A stretch of DNA of 64,000 nucleotides from Marilutibacter spongiae (lineage in GTDB: Bacteria; Pseudomonadota; Gammaproteobacteria; Xanthomonadales; Xanthomonadaceae). This document shows, piece by piece, positions 52,429-62,817 of the stretch. Below the pieces are notes generated by a model. That model had not been told where the DNA came from and made no database searches. It saw only the letters and a list, made by a program, of their open reading frames with translations. How positions within the stretch are numbered: the stretch's first letter is position 1; each line of letters opens with the position of its first letter. A program made the translations under genes and the position numbers. The DNA lies in NCBI RefSeq assembly GCF_014145325.1, contig NZ_JACHTF010000001.1, forward strand, positions 62,001 through 126,000, written 5' to 3'.

Positions 52429-52857
52429 TCAGGAGGCCTGGCAGTGGACCTGGATCGCCGCCTCGGCCAGCTGTTTCTGGGCCGCGCGCTCCTCGTCGCT
52501 CAAGGTGCCGTCGGCCTTGCCGTCGCCATCCTTGTCGATGCCCACCGGAGTGCCGCTGTCGAGCTGGTCGAGGTTGGAGCGGGCGGCGGCGCACTGGGCG
52601 TTGACCGCAGGGGCGGCCGCGCTGGCCTGGTTCTCCACTTCCGGGTCGGGGGTGTGGATGTTGCGGTTCTTGTAATTGTCACCCGCCGGCGGCGAATCGG
52701 AGTAATGGGTGACGCCGTTGGCATCCTTCCACTGGTAGACCTCGCCGGCCATGCCGGGCAGGGATACCACCAGCAGCGCGAGCAGCAGCAGGCCACGCCG
52801 GTGCGGCAGGGTTCCGGGGGTGCGGGGCAGGGGCTGGCAGGACATGTGCGACTCCAT
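52429..52857 (-). CDS. DUF4124 domain exported protein
   Basis: The 142-residue protein has a signal peptide (about residues 20-38, [17 protein letters not shown]) followed by the DUF4124 motif [19 protein letters not shown] at 38-57. The remainder is a low-complexity helix with [10 protein letters not shown], an EF-hand-like loop. Function is unknown; DUF4124 proteins are periplasmic. ATG 52845 is an alternative start. It lies 145 bp upstream of the proS start in the same direction. Confidence 0.85.
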   Translation of the reverse strand: MESHMSCQPLPRTPGTLPHRRGLLLLALLVVSLPGMAGEVYQWKDANGVTHYSDSPPAGDNYKNRNIHTPDPEVENQASAAAPAVNAQCAAARSNLDQLDSGTPVGIDKDGDGKADGTLSDEERAAQKQLAEAAIQVHCQAS

Positions 52858-52930
52858 TGGCGGCAGAATTGCCGGCAGGCCCCGATTCCATCACCGCTGG
52901 CGCGGGCAGGCAAGCGATACACTCTACGGC

Positions 52931-53701
52931 ATGCAAGAAACTCCGACTCCATCACGTCCCCGCGGCCGCGGTATCTATCTGCTGCCGAACCTGTTCACGA
53001 CCGGCGGCCTGTTCGCGGGCTTCTACGCGATCATCGCGGCCTCCCAGGGGCATTATTCGACCGCCTGCATCGCGGTTTTCGTGGCGGCGATCCTGGACGG
53101 CGTCGATGGCCGCGTGGCCCGTCTGACCAATACCCAGAGCGAGTTCGGCGTCCAGTACGACTCGCTGGCCGACCTGATCAGCTTCGGCCTGGCGCCGGCG
53201 ATGGTGATGTACCACTGGTCCCTGCAGACCCTGAAGTACGACAGCATGACGGCCGGCAAGATCGGATGGATCGCGGCCTTTCTTTACGCCGCCTGCGCCG
53301 CCCTGCGCCTGGCGCGCTTCAACTCGCAGGTCGCGGTGGTGGACAAGCGCTGGTTCATCGGCCTGGCCATTCCCGCGGCCGCCGGACTGCTGGCCAGTGC
53401 GGTATGGACGGCCGAGGAGTTGGGATACAGCGGCGAACAGCTGCGCTACGCCGCGCTCGCGGTGACCGTGTCGGCGGCCCTGCTGATGGTCAGCGGCCTG
53501 CGCTATTCCAGCTTCAAGGGCGGGCCGCGGCACGACCGCGTGCCGTTCCTGGCGATCATCGCCGTGCTCGTGGCGCTGGTGGCGATCGCGATCGACCCGC
53601 CGACCGTGCTGTTGGCGATCGCATCGCTGTATGCACTGTCCGGGCCGGTCTACTGGCTGGTGCGCAAGCTGCGCCGCCACAAGGGGGAGGGAGCCGCGTG
53701 A
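52931..53701 (+). CDS. pssA: CDP-diacylglycerol-serine O-phosphatidyltransferase
   Basis: The 256-residue integral membrane enzyme shows the CDP-alcohol phosphotransferase motif DGVDGRVARLTNTQSEFGVQ plus YDSLAD (DGx2ARx8Gx3Dx3D), with about seven hydrophobic helices. It makes phosphatidylserine, the precursor of phosphatidylethanolamine. It overlaps the following small gene by 4 bp (GTGA). Confidence 0.94.
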   Translation: MQETPTPSRPRGRGIYLLPNLFTTGGLFAGFYAIIAASQGHYSTACIAVFVAAILDGVDGRVARLTNTQSEFGVQYDSLADLISFGLAPAMVMYHWSLQTLKYDSMTAGKIGWIAAFLYAACAALRLARFNSQVAVVDKRWFIGLAIPAAAGLLASAVWTAEELGYSGEQLRYAALAVTVSAALLMVSGLRYSSFKGGPRHDRVPFLAIIAVLVALVAIAIDPPTVLLAIASLYALSGPVYWLVRKLRRHKGEGAA

Positions 53702-54144
53702 GCCTGCCGTGGACCGCCGAACAGCGCGAGTGGCTGCAGGCGCTCGGGCATCCGGTGATGGTGCCGGTGGACGCGCCCATGGACGCCATGACCGTGGCGG
53801 CCACTCCGGAGGGCGCGCCCGCTGCCCGCGCTGCGCCGCCGCCGGAGCGCGGGCCGATGCTGGGCATCCCCAAGCCGCGGCCGATGGCGCCTGTCCTCGT
53901 CGACCCGGCCGTGCCCAGGGCCCAGCCGGCCTCGGGCGCGCCCGTGCCCGAGGCGGTCAGGCTGGACCTGTCCGACCCGCTCTATCGCGCGTTGCTGCGG
54001 GCGACCGCGCAGCGGACGCCGCGCGAAGGCCAGGCCCTGCTGGCCGCGCTCGACTTCGAACTGGCGGCCCTGCGCGAAGGCGCGAACGCCAAGCGCGCGC
54101 TGTGGCAGGGCCTGCGTGCCGCGCGACGGGGGTCGCGCGGATGA
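53698..54144 (+). CDS. Hypothetical protein between pssA and rimI
   Basis: The 148-residue protein is not recognised. It begins with SLPWTAEQREWLQALGHPVM, then has a Pro/Ala-rich middle (about 30-90) and a helical end (LSDPLYRALLRATAQR, LAALDFELAALREG). It has no signal peptide or membrane segment. GTG 53698 overlaps the pssA stop, and its own stop overlaps rimI (ATGA), so all three are co-translated. A role linked to S18 acetylation or a DNA/ribosome process is only a guess from position. Confidence 0.75.
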   Translation: MSLPWTAEQREWLQALGHPVMVPVDAPMDAMTVAATPEGAPAARAAPPPERGPMLGIPKPRPMAPVLVDPAVPRAQPASGAPVPEAVRLDLSDPLYRALLRATAQRTPREGQALLAALDFELAALREGANAKRALWQGLRAARRGSRG

Positions 54145-54623
54145 GCGCGCAACCCGACAGCCGGCCGCAGGCCCTCGCCAACCTGCGGCCCATGCGCGAG
54201 AGCGACCTGGACGCGGTCTTCGCGGTGGAGATCGCGGCCTATCCGTTCCCCTGGACGATGGGCATCTTCCGCGACTGCCTGCGCGCCGACTATCCGGCCT
54301 GGGTGCTCGAGGACGACGAGGGCATCGTGGGCTACTTCCTCGTCAGCCTCGCCGCCGGCGAGGCGCACGTGCTGAACATCTGCATCGCGCCGGACCGGCA
54401 GGGCCGCGGCCACGGCCGGCGGCTTCTGCGCGCGCTGCTGCAGATCGCGCGTGCGCGCGGCGCCGAACGCGTCTTCCTGGAAGTGCGCCCGTCCAACCGG
54501 GGCGCGATCGAGCTCTACCACCAGGAAGGGTTCAACGAGATCGGTCGCCGACCCCGTTACTACCCCTCGCACGATGGCCGCGAGGATGCGCTGGTGATGG
54601 CGATCGAGCTGCTGGCGCACTGA
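54141..54623 (+). CDS. rimI: Ribosomal protein S18-alanine N-acetyltransferase
   Basis: The 160-residue GNAT enzyme has LRPMRESDLDAVFAVEIAAY at the N-terminus, the acetyl-CoA loop NICIAPDRQGRGHGRRLLRALL near 85-106 and EVRPSNRGAIELYHQEGF. RimI acetylates the N-terminal alanine of S18. It overlaps the upstream gene by 4 bp and converges on valS. Confidence 0.93.
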   Translation: MSAQPDSRPQALANLRPMRESDLDAVFAVEIAAYPFPWTMGIFRDCLRADYPAWVLEDDEGIVGYFLVSLAAGEAHVLNICIAPDRQGRGHGRRLLRALLQIARARGAERVFLEVRPSNRGAIELYHQEGFNEIGRRPRYYPSHDGREDALVMAIELLAH

Positions 54624-54641
54624 CGCCGGCCGGGGCCGGCG
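54624..54641. terminator. Hairpin between rimI and valS
   Basis: CGCCGGCC-GG-GGCCGGCG starts immediately after the rimI stop and stands 11 bp from the valS stop. It could end both convergent transcripts, though no T run follows. Confidence 0.45.
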
Positions 54642-54652
54642 CCGCGCGCCGC

Positions 54653-57502
54653 CTAAAGCTTGGCGCGCTGGGCGACCAGGGCGTCGTGCTGCCGGGTCCA
54701 GTCGGCCAGGCGCTCGCGCTCCTGGTCCACCACCACCGCCGGCGCGTTGGCCACGAAGGTGGCGTTGCCCAGCTTGCCGTTGCACTTGGCGATCTCGCCG
54801 GTCACGCGCTTGATCTCCTTGTCCAGGCGCGAACGTTCGGCGTCCAGGTCGACCAGGCCTTCCAGCGGCACCAGCAGCTTCAGCTCGCCGACCACCGCGG
54901 CCGCCGCAGGCGGCGCCTCGGCGCCGTCCTCGAGGGCCTCGATCCGCTCCAGGCGGTTCAGGAAGCGCAGCTGCGAGCCGAACCGGGCGACGCGCGCGTG
55001 GTCGGCCGGCCCGCCGCCGGCCAGCAGCAGCGGCACCTGGCGGGTGGGCGCGACATTGAGTTCGCTGCGCACGCGGCGCAGGGCCGAGACCATCGACTTC
55101 AACCACGCCACGTCGATCTCGGCCGCCTGGAAACCCTCGACGTCCAGCTCGCCCGGGACCGGGTAGGGCCGGCGCATGATCGTGCCCGACAGGCCCAGGC
55201 GCGGCGCGACCGCCTGCCACAGCTCCTCGGTCACGAACGGCACCAGCGGATGCAGCAGCGAGAGCAGGCGCTCGAGCACGTGGAGCAACGTGTGCCGGGT
55301 GCTGTCGGCGGCGTCGGCGTCGTCGCCGCCCAGCGCGGGCTTGGACAGCTCGACGAACCAGTCGCAGAAGTCGTTCCAGGCGAACTCGTAGAGCACCTGG
55401 CTGAGCAGGTCGAAGCGGTAGTCGGCGAAATGGCGCGCGGCCTCGGCGGCGGTCTGGTCGAGGCGGGCGAGGATCCAGCGCTCGGCGTCGGTCCGCGGCC
55501 GGGGCGCACCGTCGAACACGCGGTCCTCGGTGTTCATCAGCACGAACCGGGTCGCGTTCCACAACTTGTTGCAGAAATTCTTGTAGCCCTCGGCGCGGCC
55601 GAGGTCGAACTTGATGTCGCGGCCCGGGCCGGCCAGCGCCGCCAGGGTGAAGCGCAGCGCGTCGGCACCGAAAGCCGGGATGCCTTCGGGGAATTCGCGG
55701 CGGGTGGCCTTCTCGATCTTCTCGGCCATCTTCGGCTGCATCAGCCCCGAGGTCCGCTTGGCGACCAGCGCGTCGGCGCTGATGCCGTCGATCAGGTCCA
55801 GCGGGTCGAGGACGTTGCCCTTGGACTTGGACATCTTCTGGCCATGCGAATCGCGCACCAGGCCGGTGATGTAGACGTCGCGGAACGGGACCTGGCCAGT
55901 GAAATGGTCGCTCATCATGATCATCCGGGCGACCCAGAAGAAGATGATGTCGAAACCGGTGACCAGCACCGACGAGGGCAGGAAGCGGTCGAAGCCGCGC
56001 GCGGCCATCGCCTCCGGGTCCGGCCAGCCCAGGGTGCTGAACGGCCACAGCGCGGAGGAGAACCACGTCTCCAGCACGTCGTTGTCCTGGCGCAGTGCCA
56101 CCTCGTCGCCCAGTGCGTTCATCGCCCGGACCTCGGCCTCGTCGCGGCCGACGTAGGCCTTCCCGGCGTCGTCGTACCAGGCCGGGATGCGGTGGCCCCA
56201 CCAGAGCTGGCGACTGATGCACCAGTCCTGGATGTTCTCCATCCAGTGGCGGTAGGTGTTGATCCAGTTGCCGGGGACGAAACGGACGTCGCCGGGCTTT
56301 CCATCGGTGCCCGCGGCCAGTTCCAGGCCGCGCGCGCCCAGGGCGTCCATCTTCACGAACCACTGGTCGGTCAGGTAGGGCTCGATGGCCTGGCCGCTGC
56401 GATCGCCGCGCGGCACCTGCAGTTTGTGCGCCTTCTCCTCGACCAGCAGGCCGGCGGCCTCGAGCTCGGCGAGCATCTGCTTGCGCGCGGCATAGCGGTC
56501 GAGGCCGCGGTACGCCTCCGGCGCGTTGTCGTTGATCGACGCGTCGGGGGCCAGGATGTTGATCATCGGCAGGCCGTGGCGCTGGCCGACCTGGTAGTCG
56601 TTGAAGTCGTGCGCCGGGGTGACCTTGACCACGCCGGTGCCGAACTCGCGCTCGACGTAGGCGTCGGCGATCACCGGGATGCGGCGGCCGCTCAGGGGCA
56701 GCTCGACCGTGGCCCCGACCAGCGCGGCGTAGCGCGCGTCGTCGGGGTGCACCATCACCGCGGTGTCGCCGAGCATGGTCTCCGGTCGCGTGGTGGCGAC
56801 GACGAGGTAGTCGCGGCGCTCGCGCAGGATCTCGTTGCCGTCGGCGTCGACCTCGACGTGCTCGTAGTCCGTGCCATCGGCCAGCGGATAGCGGATCGAC
56901 CACAGGAAGCCGTCTTCCTCCTGGTTGACGACCTCCAGGTCGGAGATCGCCGTCTTCAGCACCGGGTCCCAGTTGACCAGGCGCTGGCCGCGGTAGACCA
57001 GGCCTTCCTGGTGCAGGCGGACGAAGGCCTCGACCACGGCCTCGGCCGGCATGGCGTCCATCGTGAAGACCTTGCGGGTCCAGTCGCCGGAGGTGCCGAT
57101 GCGGCGCATCTGGCGCTCGATGGTGTCGCCCGAGTGCGCCTTCCAGTCCCAGACCTTGCCGATGAAGCCCTCGCGGCCCAGGGAGTCGCGGGTCTCGCCC
57201 TTGCCCTCGGCGGCGAGGTTGCGCGAGACCACCATCTCGGTGGCGATGCCGGCGTGGTCGCTGCCCATCTGCCACAGCACGTCGAAGCCGCGCATGCGGT
57301 GGTAGCGCACCAGGGCGTCCATCAGGGTGTGCTGGAAGGCGTGGCCCATGTGCAGGGTGCCGGTGACGTTCGGCGGCGGCAACAGGATGCAGTACGGCTC
57401 GCCCTCGCCGGACGGCGCGAACACGCCGCTGGACTCCCATTGCTCGTAGAGGCGGGATTCGAACTGGGTGGGGTCGTAGCTGGGGGCGAGGGCGTGGTTC
57501 AT
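54653..57502 (-). CDS. valS: Valyl-tRNA synthetase
   Basis: The 949-residue class I synthetase has the HIGH-type motif [13 protein letters not shown] near residue 50, the KMSKS motif [10 protein letters not shown] near 560, a CP1 editing domain between them, an anticodon-binding domain with MSAL-type helices and a C-terminal coiled coil ([20 protein letters not shown]). It charges tRNA-Val and clears misactivated threonine. Length fits the family. It lies 85 bp downstream of holC on the same strand, the usual xanthomonad order pepA-holC-valS. Confidence 0.97.
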   Translation of the reverse strand: MNHALAPSYDPTQFESRLYEQWESSGVFAPSGEGEPYCILLPPPNVTGTLHMGHAFQHTLMDALVRYHRMRGFDVLWQMGSDHAGIATEMVVSRNLAAEGKGETRDSLGREGFIGKVWDWKAHSGDTIERQMRRIGTSGDWTRKVFTMDAMPAEAVVEAFVRLHQEGLVYRGQRLVNWDPVLKTAISDLEVVNQEEDGFLWSIRYPLADGTDYEHVEVDADGNEILRERRDYLVVATTRPETMLGDTAVMVHPDDARYAALVGATVELPLSGRRIPVIADAYVEREFGTGVVKVTPAHDFNDYQVGQRHGLPMINILAPDASINDNAPEAYRGLDRYAARKQMLAELEAAGLLVEEKAHKLQVPRGDRSGQAIEPYLTDQWFVKMDALGARGLELAAGTDGKPGDVRFVPGNWINTYRHWMENIQDWCISRQLWWGHRIPAWYDDAGKAYVGRDEAEVRAMNALGDEVALRQDNDVLETWFSSALWPFSTLGWPDPEAMAARGFDRFLPSSVLVTGFDIIFFWVARMIMMSDHFTGQVPFRDVYITGLVRDSHGQKMSKSKGNVLDPLDLIDGISADALVAKRTSGLMQPKMAEKIEKATRREFPEGIPAFGADALRFTLAALAGPGRDIKFDLGRAEGYKNFCNKLWNATRFVLMNTEDRVFDGAPRPRTDAERWILARLDQTAAEAARHFADYRFDLLSQVLYEFAWNDFCDWFVELSKPALGGDDADAADSTRHTLLHVLERLLSLLHPLVPFVTEELWQAVAPRLGLSGTIMRRPYPVPGELDVEGFQAAEIDVAWLKSMVSALRRVRSELNVAPTRQVPLLLAGGGPADHARVARFGSQLRFLNRLERIEALEDGAEAPPAAAAVVGELKLLVPLEGLVDLDAERSRLDKEIKRVTGEIAKCNGKLGNATFVANAPAVVVDQERERLADWTRQHDALVAQRAKL

Positions 57503-57587
57503 GGGGGTCCTGGTCCGGGTCTGCCCGTCGTGCGAGTGCTCTCGCCGACGGGATGGCCGGCGCCCGCGGGGCGGGGCCGGCCGGAGG

Positions 57588-58013
57588 TCACATGTCGTGC
57601 TTCTTCACGTCGAGGCCGAGGGCCTGGTACTGCTTCCAGCGCTCGCGCAGGGGGCCGCGGGCGCCCTCGTCGGCCGGCACGACTTCCAGCACGCGCTCGA
57701 ACGCGCCTTCCACCGCGGCGTCGCGCAGGTTGATCACGATCGGCCGAAGCGGCACGTCGGCGTCCGGGGTCGCGATGAGCACGTCGGCTTCGTCCTCGTC
57801 GACGTCGACGCCGACGATCTGGTGCGGGATGAAGGCATCCGGGTCGAACGCCCACAGCAGGTCGTCGAGCTGCTCGGCCTGGGCGGCGTCGCGCGCCAGC
57901 ACCAGGGTCGGGATGCCCTTCTCGTAGGCCTTGCGGGCGAGCTCGCAGACCAGGCGCAGGGGTTCCTCGCGGAAGCGCGGCTTGGCGATCAGGTAGAAGT
58001 CGGCGCTGGGCAT
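57588..58013 (-). CDS. holC: DNA polymerase III subunit chi
   Basis: The 141-residue protein has the HolC pattern: [59 protein letters not shown], and a C-terminal [15 protein letters not shown]. It links single-strand-binding protein to the clamp-loader complex. ATG 58013 is the conserved start. It lies in the pepA-holC-valS group, after a 123-bp spacer with G-rich inverted repeats. Confidence 0.93.
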   Translation of the reverse strand: MPSADFYLIAKPRFREEPLRLVCELARKAYEKGIPTLVLARDAAQAEQLDDLLWAFDPDAFIPHQIVGVDVDEDEADVLIATPDADVPLRPIVINLRDAAVEGAFERVLEVVPADEGARGPLRERWKQYQALGLDVKKHDM

Positions 58014-58031
58014 CGGTGGGGGGAATCGAGG

Positions 58032-58148
58032 GACGGGAATCGGGAATGGGGCGGGCAAAGGCAAGGGCGACCGCCGTCGAGGCGGCCGCGTGGGCGTGGG
58101 AAAAGGGGGCGGCTTACCATTCCCTTTTCCCCATTCTCAATTCCCGTT
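58032..58148. repeat. Inverted G-rich GGGAAT repeat between pepA and holC
   Basis: GACGGGAATCGGGAATGGGG (58032-58051) and its near reverse complement CCCCATTCTCAATTCCCGTT (58129-58148) face each other across 77 bp. The right arm overlaps the last four codons of pepA, so the repeat has shaped its C-terminus (AGNGN). A further GGGAATCGAGGG precedes the left arm. Confidence 0.75.
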
Positions 58149-59624
58149 TCCCGCCTGGTCGATCAGCCACTGGCTGAGCAGGCCGACCGGGCGGCCGGTC
58201 GCCATGCCCTTGCGGCCTTCGTCGCTGCCGCTGCCGGCGATGTCCAGGTGCGCCCAGCGCTGGCCCTCGGTGAAGCGCGAGAGGAAGCAGCCCGCGGTGA
58301 TCGCGCCGGCCCAGCGGCCGCCGATGTTGTAGACGTCGGCATAGGCGGAGTCGAGCATGGACTGGTACTCGTCCCATAGCGGCAGGCGCCAGGCGCGGTC
58401 GAAGACCTGCTCGCCGGCGGCCAGCAATTCGTTGGCCAGGTCGTCGTCCTTGCTCATCAGGCCGCTGGCGTACTTGCCCAGGGCGACCATGCAGGCGCCG
58501 GTGAGGGTGGCGACGTCGACCAGGGCGGCCGGCTCGAACTTCTGCGCGTAGGTCAGCGCGTCGCACAGGATCAGGCGACCCTCGGCGTCGGTGTTGCCGA
58601 CCTCGATGGTCTTGCCGGACATGCTGGTGAGCACGTCCGAGGGGCGGTAGGCGTCGGCGTCGGGCATGTTCTCGACCGCCGGGACCACCACCACCAGGTT
58701 GACCGGCAGGGCCATGCCGACCGCGGACACGAACGTGCCCATGACCGTCGCGGCGCCGCACATGTCGAACTTCATCTCCTCGATGCCGCCCTGGGTCTTG
58801 AGGTTGATGCCGCCGGTGTCGAAGGTGATGCCCTTGCCGACCAGGACATAGGGCTTGCTGTCGCCGCCGTTGCTGTACTTGAGCACCACCAGGCGCGGCG
58901 GATTGGCCGAGCCGCGGCCGACGGCGAGCAGCGAGCCCATGCCCAGCTTCTCCATGTCGGCGACTTCCAGCACTTCGCACTCGGTGTTGTCGAAGCGGTC
59001 GGCGAACTTGCGGCCCTGCTCGGCCAGGTAGCCCGGGTTGCAGATGTTCGGCGGCAGGTTGCCCAGCTCGCGGGCGAACTGCACGCCGGCGGCGGTGCCC
59101 TTGCCCAGCGCCAGCGCGGCTTCGTCGTCGCCGCTGATCGAGAGGCGCTTGAGGCCCTTGTGCTCGCGGGCCTTGTTCTTGGCCCCCAGGGTGGCGGTGT
59201 AGCGGTAGGCGGCATGGTCGGCGGCGATCACGGCCTGGCGGATGGCCCAGGCGGCGTCGCGACCGGCGACCGGTAGCTCCGACAGCGTGAAGACCGCACG
59301 CTCGACCGGACCGGTCTTCAGCGCGCGGGTCGCGTCGGCGACCGCCTTGAGGTATTGCGCGACCCCGAACTTGGCCGCCTCGCCCAGTCCGACCACCAGC
59401 ACGCGCGGGGCGGTGACGCCCTCCAGGTCGTGCAGCAGCGCGGTCCGGCCGGTCTTGCCGCTGACGTCGCCGCGCTCGGCCAGCGCCTTGATGCGGCCCT
59501 GGCTGGCGGCATCGATGGCCTGCGCGGCGGGGCTGAGGCTGTTGTCGGCGAAGATGCCGACGACGATGCAGTCGGCTTGGGCGGCGGCGGGGGCGTCGCG
59601 GTTCAGGTCGAATTCTAGGGCCAT
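58137..59624 (-). CDS. pepA: Leucyl aminopeptidase
   Basis: The 495-residue M17 peptidase has [20 protein letters not shown] with the metal-binding lysine and aspartate, [13 protein letters not shown], the signature [10 protein letters not shown] and a C-terminal [12 protein letters not shown]. It removes N-terminal residues and in some bacteria also binds DNA in Xer recombination and gene regulation. ATG 59624. It is divergent from lptF across 148 bp, the usual arrangement. Confidence 0.96.
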   Translation of the reverse strand: MALEFDLNRDAPAAAQADCIVVGIFADNSLSPAAQAIDAASQGRIKALAERGDVSGKTGRTALLHDLEGVTAPRVLVVGLGEAAKFGVAQYLKAVADATRALKTGPVERAVFTLSELPVAGRDAAWAIRQAVIAADHAAYRYTATLGAKNKAREHKGLKRLSISGDDEAALALGKGTAAGVQFARELGNLPPNICNPGYLAEQGRKFADRFDNTECEVLEVADMEKLGMGSLLAVGRGSANPPRLVVLKYSNGGDSKPYVLVGKGITFDTGGINLKTQGGIEEMKFDMCGAATVMGTFVSAVGMALPVNLVVVVPAVENMPDADAYRPSDVLTSMSGKTIEVGNTDAEGRLILCDALTYAQKFEPAALVDVATLTGACMVALGKYASGLMSKDDDLANELLAAGEQVFDRAWRLPLWDEYQSMLDSAYADVYNIGGRWAGAITAGCFLSRFTEGQRWAHLDIAGSGSDEGRKGMATGRPVGLLSQWLIDQAGNGN

Positions 59625-59772
59625 GAAACAGATTCCCGGGTAAGAATGAATAGTTTCCGTACAATCGACGGACGGGAGGCCTGCCTGGGCCTGCTGCCAA
59701 TCCCGGCGCGGCGCCTACCGTGCCCGTCCGTTGTCGACGAAAGAACCCCCGAGTCTAAAGCAAGCCCGCCCG

Positions 59773-60855
59773 ATGCCGAAGCTTGACCGATATCTGCTGA
59801 GCGAATTCGTCCAGTCGGTGTTCGCCACCCTGGTGATCCTGCTGATCGTCTGCATCGGCGGCGCCCTGACCGACGTGCTCGGCGACATCGCGCGCGGGCG
59901 GCTGCCGGCCGGCCTGCTGCTCAGCCAGCTGGGCCTGGTCCTGCTGAACTGGCTGCCGGTGATCCTGCCCCTGGCCCTGATGCTCGGCCTGATGCTGGCC
60001 ATGGGCCGGCTCTACCGGGACGCGGAGATGCCGGTGATCGCCTCGATCGGCGTCGGCCCGCGCCGCCTGCTCAGGCCGCTGTCGTGGGTGGTGCTGCCGG
60101 TGGTGGCGGTGGTGGCCGCCTGTTCATTGTGGCTGGGGCCCTGGGCTGAACGGATCTCGCGCGAGATGATCAACGAGGCCAATCGCAACCTCATCGTCGC
60201 CGGCCTCGAGCCCGGGCGCTTCACCGAGCTGCCCGGCGGCAGCGGCGTCGCGTTCGTCGGTGAGATGGACGGCGAGGGCCAGCGCTTCGACCGGGTGTTC
60301 GTCTATCGCCAGCGCGGGGACCGGATCAACGTCGTCACCTCCAACCAGGGCGAACTGAAGACCGGCGAGGATGGCCTGCGCTATCTGGTGCTGAACCAAG
60401 GGTTCGAGGTCGAGGGCCCCGGGGCGGGCGGCAAGGACTTCCGGCTGATGCGCTACGCCAGCAACGAGGTGCGGATGCCCGCGGGCAAGGAGAAATATGC
60501 CCTGGACGAGCCGGAGGCGCAGCCCACGCTCGCCCTGGTCGGCGACCCGCGTCCAGAGGCGGGCGCGCAGTTGCACCGCCGCCTGGCGCCGCCGCTGCTG
60601 GCCCTGGCCTTCGCCCTGATGGCCATCCCGCTGGCGCGCAGCATGCCCAGGCAGCCGCGTTACGGCAGCATGTTGCTCGGCTTCCTGGGTTACCTGGTCG
60701 GCGTGATGCTGATGCTGGTCGGCACCGGCTGGCTTGCGGGCGGCAAGATCCCGCTCGGACTCGGCCTGTGGTGGCTGGTGCTGCCCCTGCTGGCCTTTGG
60801 CGCCTGGATCTACCTGCGCGACGGCAGCATGCGTCGGCCGAGGGCGCGCGCATGA
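59773..60855 (+). CDS. lptF: LPS export permease LptF
   Basis: The 360-residue protein has the YjgP/YjgQ layout: three N-terminal helices beginning LDRYLLSEFVQSVFATLVIL, a periplasmic beta-jellyroll (about 130-260) and three C-terminal helices. With LptG and the ATPase LptB it extracts LPS from the inner membrane and loads it onto the periplasmic bridge. ATG 59773; its stop overlaps the lptG start (ATGA). It is functionally linked to the O-antigen locus in the same window. Confidence 0.94.
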   Translation: MPKLDRYLLSEFVQSVFATLVILLIVCIGGALTDVLGDIARGRLPAGLLLSQLGLVLLNWLPVILPLALMLGLMLAMGRLYRDAEMPVIASIGVGPRRLLRPLSWVVLPVVAVVAACSLWLGPWAERISREMINEANRNLIVAGLEPGRFTELPGGSGVAFVGEMDGEGQRFDRVFVYRQRGDRINVVTSNQGELKTGEDGLRYLVLNQGFEVEGPGAGGKDFRLMRYASNEVRMPAGKEKYALDEPEAQPTLALVGDPRPEAGAQLHRRLAPPLLALAFALMAIPLARSMPRQPRYGSMLLGFLGYLVGVMLMLVGTGWLAGGKIPLGLGLWWLVLPLLAFGAWIYLRDGSMRRPRARA

Positions 60856-61955
60856 GCCGGCCCTGGTTCAAGGTCCACGACCTGTATGTTGCCCGCGCGG
60901 TGCTCGGCGCGGTACTGCTGACATGGGGCGTGCTGTTGGGCCTGGACGTCATGCTGGCGCTGGTCAGCGAACTCAGCGACGTCGGCAAGGGGCGGTACGG
61001 CTTCATGCAGGCGATGGTCTACACCGGCCTCACCGTGCCGCGCCGGGCCAATTACCTGTTCCCCTACGCGGCGGTGATCGGTTCGCTGATGGCGCTGGGC
61101 CAGCTGGCCGCGACCTCCGAATTGACCGCGCTGCGCGCAGTGGGCCTGTCGCGCCGGCGCATCGGCATCACGGTCGCGGTCGCGGTCGCCCTGCTGACCG
61201 CACTCATGTCGCTCAGCGGCGAAACCGTGGGCCCGGAAGGCCAGCGGCGGGCCGACGCGCTCAAGGCCTCGTCCAAGTCCAACGACATGATCGTGGCGCA
61301 GTATTCCGGCGTGTGGGCGCGCGAGGGCGACACCATACTCAATGCCGCCGCCGGCCAGGAGCGCGACGACGGCGACGACCGCTGGATCGAGCTGCACGAC
61401 GTGCACCTGTACGAATTCGCCGACGACGGCCGCCTGCAGTCGATGGCCCTGGTCAAGGTGGCCGAGCACCGCCCGGGCGGCTGGCTGCTGCGCGACGTCA
61501 CCCGCACCTACTTCGACGAACGCTCGGTCACCGAGTCGCACGTGGACGAGGAGAAGTGGGAGTCGAGGCTCGATGCCACCGCGCTCACCGCCGGCACCGA
61601 CCGCCCGCGCTACCTGAGCGCCAGCACGCTGCGCGAAGCGATCGAGTACCGCAAGCGCAACAACCTCGACGCCAGCGAGTTCGAGGAGCACTACTGGGGG
61701 CGGTGGTTCTATCCACTCAACGTGATCGTGCTGTGCCTGGCCGCGATCCCCTTCGCGTTCGGCCTGCTCAGAAGCGGTGGCACCGGCAAGCGACTGTTCG
61801 TCGGCATCCTGTTCGCACTGGGCTTCTACCTGCTGCAGTCCCAGTTCGTGCAGTTGGCGAAGGTCCTCAAGTTCGACTTCCGCATTGCCTACCTCCTGCC
61901 GACCCTGGTGATGGTGGCCGTCTCCGCCTTCCTCTTCCGCCGCCGCTCGGGGTGA
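60852..61955 (+). CDS. lptG: LPS export permease LptG
   Basis: The 367-residue partner of LptF has the same three-helix/jellyroll/three-helix plan. It includes VARAVLGAVLLTWGVLLGLD at the start, VPRRANYLFPYAAVIGSLMALG, SELTALRAVGLSRRRIG and a C-terminal IAYLLPTLVMVAVSAFLFRR. It completes the LptB2FG complex. It overlaps lptF by 4 bp. Hairpin-rich tandem repeats follow immediately after its stop. Confidence 0.94.
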   Translation: MSRPWFKVHDLYVARAVLGAVLLTWGVLLGLDVMLALVSELSDVGKGRYGFMQAMVYTGLTVPRRANYLFPYAAVIGSLMALGQLAATSELTALRAVGLSRRRIGITVAVAVALLTALMSLSGETVGPEGQRRADALKASSKSNDMIVAQYSGVWAREGDTILNAAAGQERDDGDDRWIELHDVHLYEFADDGRLQSMALVKVAEHRPGGWLLRDVTRTYFDERSVTESHVDEEKWESRLDATALTAGTDRPRYLSASTLREAIEYRKRNNLDASEFEEHYWGRWFYPLNVIVLCLAAIPFAFGLLRSGGTGKRLFVGILFALGFYLLQSQFVQLAKVLKFDFRIAYLLPTLVMVAVSAFLFRRRSG

Positions 61956-61960
61956 GGCAA

Positions 61961-62600
61961 GACCGCTTGCGCGGCACAGCCGCGCGGTCTTGCCGAACGC
62001 CCAGCGCGCTGCGCTGGGCAGGGGTGAGGGGACGCGGCTTGCGAACCACCGGTTCGCGCGTCCACGAACGCCCGGGCGCTGGCGCCCGGGCCGGGGATAG
62101 AAACCAGCGCGAAGCGCGAGCCCGCAACGGCCCCAGAGGCGAAGCCGATGGGCGACCGCTTGCGCGGCACAGCCGCGCGGTCTTGCCGAACGCCCAGCGC
62201 GCTGCGCTGGGCAGGGGTGAGGGGACGCGGCTTGCGAACCACCGGTTCGCGCGTCCACGAACGCCCGGGCGCTGGCGCCCGGGCCGGGGATAGAAACCAG
62301 CGCGAAGCGCGAGCCCGCAACGGCCCCAGAGGCGAAGCCGATGGGCGACCGCTTGCGCGGCACAGCCGCGCGGTCTTGCCGAACGCCCAGCGCGCTGCGC
62401 TGGGCCGGGGTGAGGGGGCGCGGCTTGCGAACCACCGGTTCGCGCGTCCACGAACGCCCGGGCGCTGGCGCCCGGGCCGGGGGTAGAAACCAGCGCGAAG
62501 CGCGAGCCCGCAACGGCCCCGGAGGCGAAGCCGATGGAAGACCGCTTGCGCGGCACTGCCGCGCGGTCCTGCCGAACGCCCAGCGCTGGCTCCGGGACCG
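61961..62600. repeat. 193-bp tandem repeats, three full copies and a partial fourth
   Basis: Full units start at 61961, 62154 and 62347; a truncated one starts at 62540. They are nearly identical (for example GGCAGGGGTGAGGGGACGCG changes to GGCCGGGGTGAGGGGGCGCG in unit three). Each unit contains several hairpins: GCGCGGC-ACA-GCCGCGC within GACC/GGTC; the palindrome GCCCAGCGC...GCTGGGC; GCGAACCACCGGTTCGC; and GCCCGGGCGC/GCGCCCGGGC. Because 193 is not a multiple of three, the units read in successive frames, arguing against coding. Their start right after lptG suggests a role in 3'-end RNA structure or simple amplification. Confidence 0.9.
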
Positions 62601-62627
62601 GGGTAGGACTCCCAGCCTTGCCAAACG

Positions 62628-62655
62628 CTGGATCCCAGCGTTCGCTGGGAAGACG
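62628..62655. repeat. REP-like palindrome, copy 4
   Basis: GCTGGATCCCAGCGTTCGCT followed by GGGAAGAC: arms TCCCAGCG and CGCTGGGA around TT. It lies just after the partial fourth 193-bp unit. Confidence 0.85.
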
Positions 62656-62695
62656 ATTCGTGGGGTCGCCGGATGGGGGCGGCTGCACCATCACC

Positions 62696-62802
62696 GTAGG
62701 GTGGGTAGAGCCAAAGGCGAAACCCACCGTCGCGAAATTTCATGCAAGACGCATGATGGGTTTTGCTTCGCGCTACCCATCCTACAGCGCTACCCATCCT
62801 AC
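62696..62802. repeat. GTAGGGTGGGT...ACCCATCCTAC element, copy 2
   Basis: Ends are inverted: GTAGGGTGGGTAGAGCC and CGCTACCCATCCTAC. The inner inversion pairs GGCGAAACCCA with TGGGTTTTGCTTCGC. CGCTACCCATCCTAC occurs twice at the right end. It matches copy 1 at 5821 and the near-identical copy at 62858. Confidence 0.8.
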
Positions 62803-62817
62803 GATCGCGCCCAAGCT

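Noticed and set aside
61961-62600. Possible CRISPR array or coding repeats in the 193-bp units
   Set aside because: The units are contiguous with no unique spacers, and 193 is not a multiple of three, so open frames through them are an effect of high GC rather than coding.
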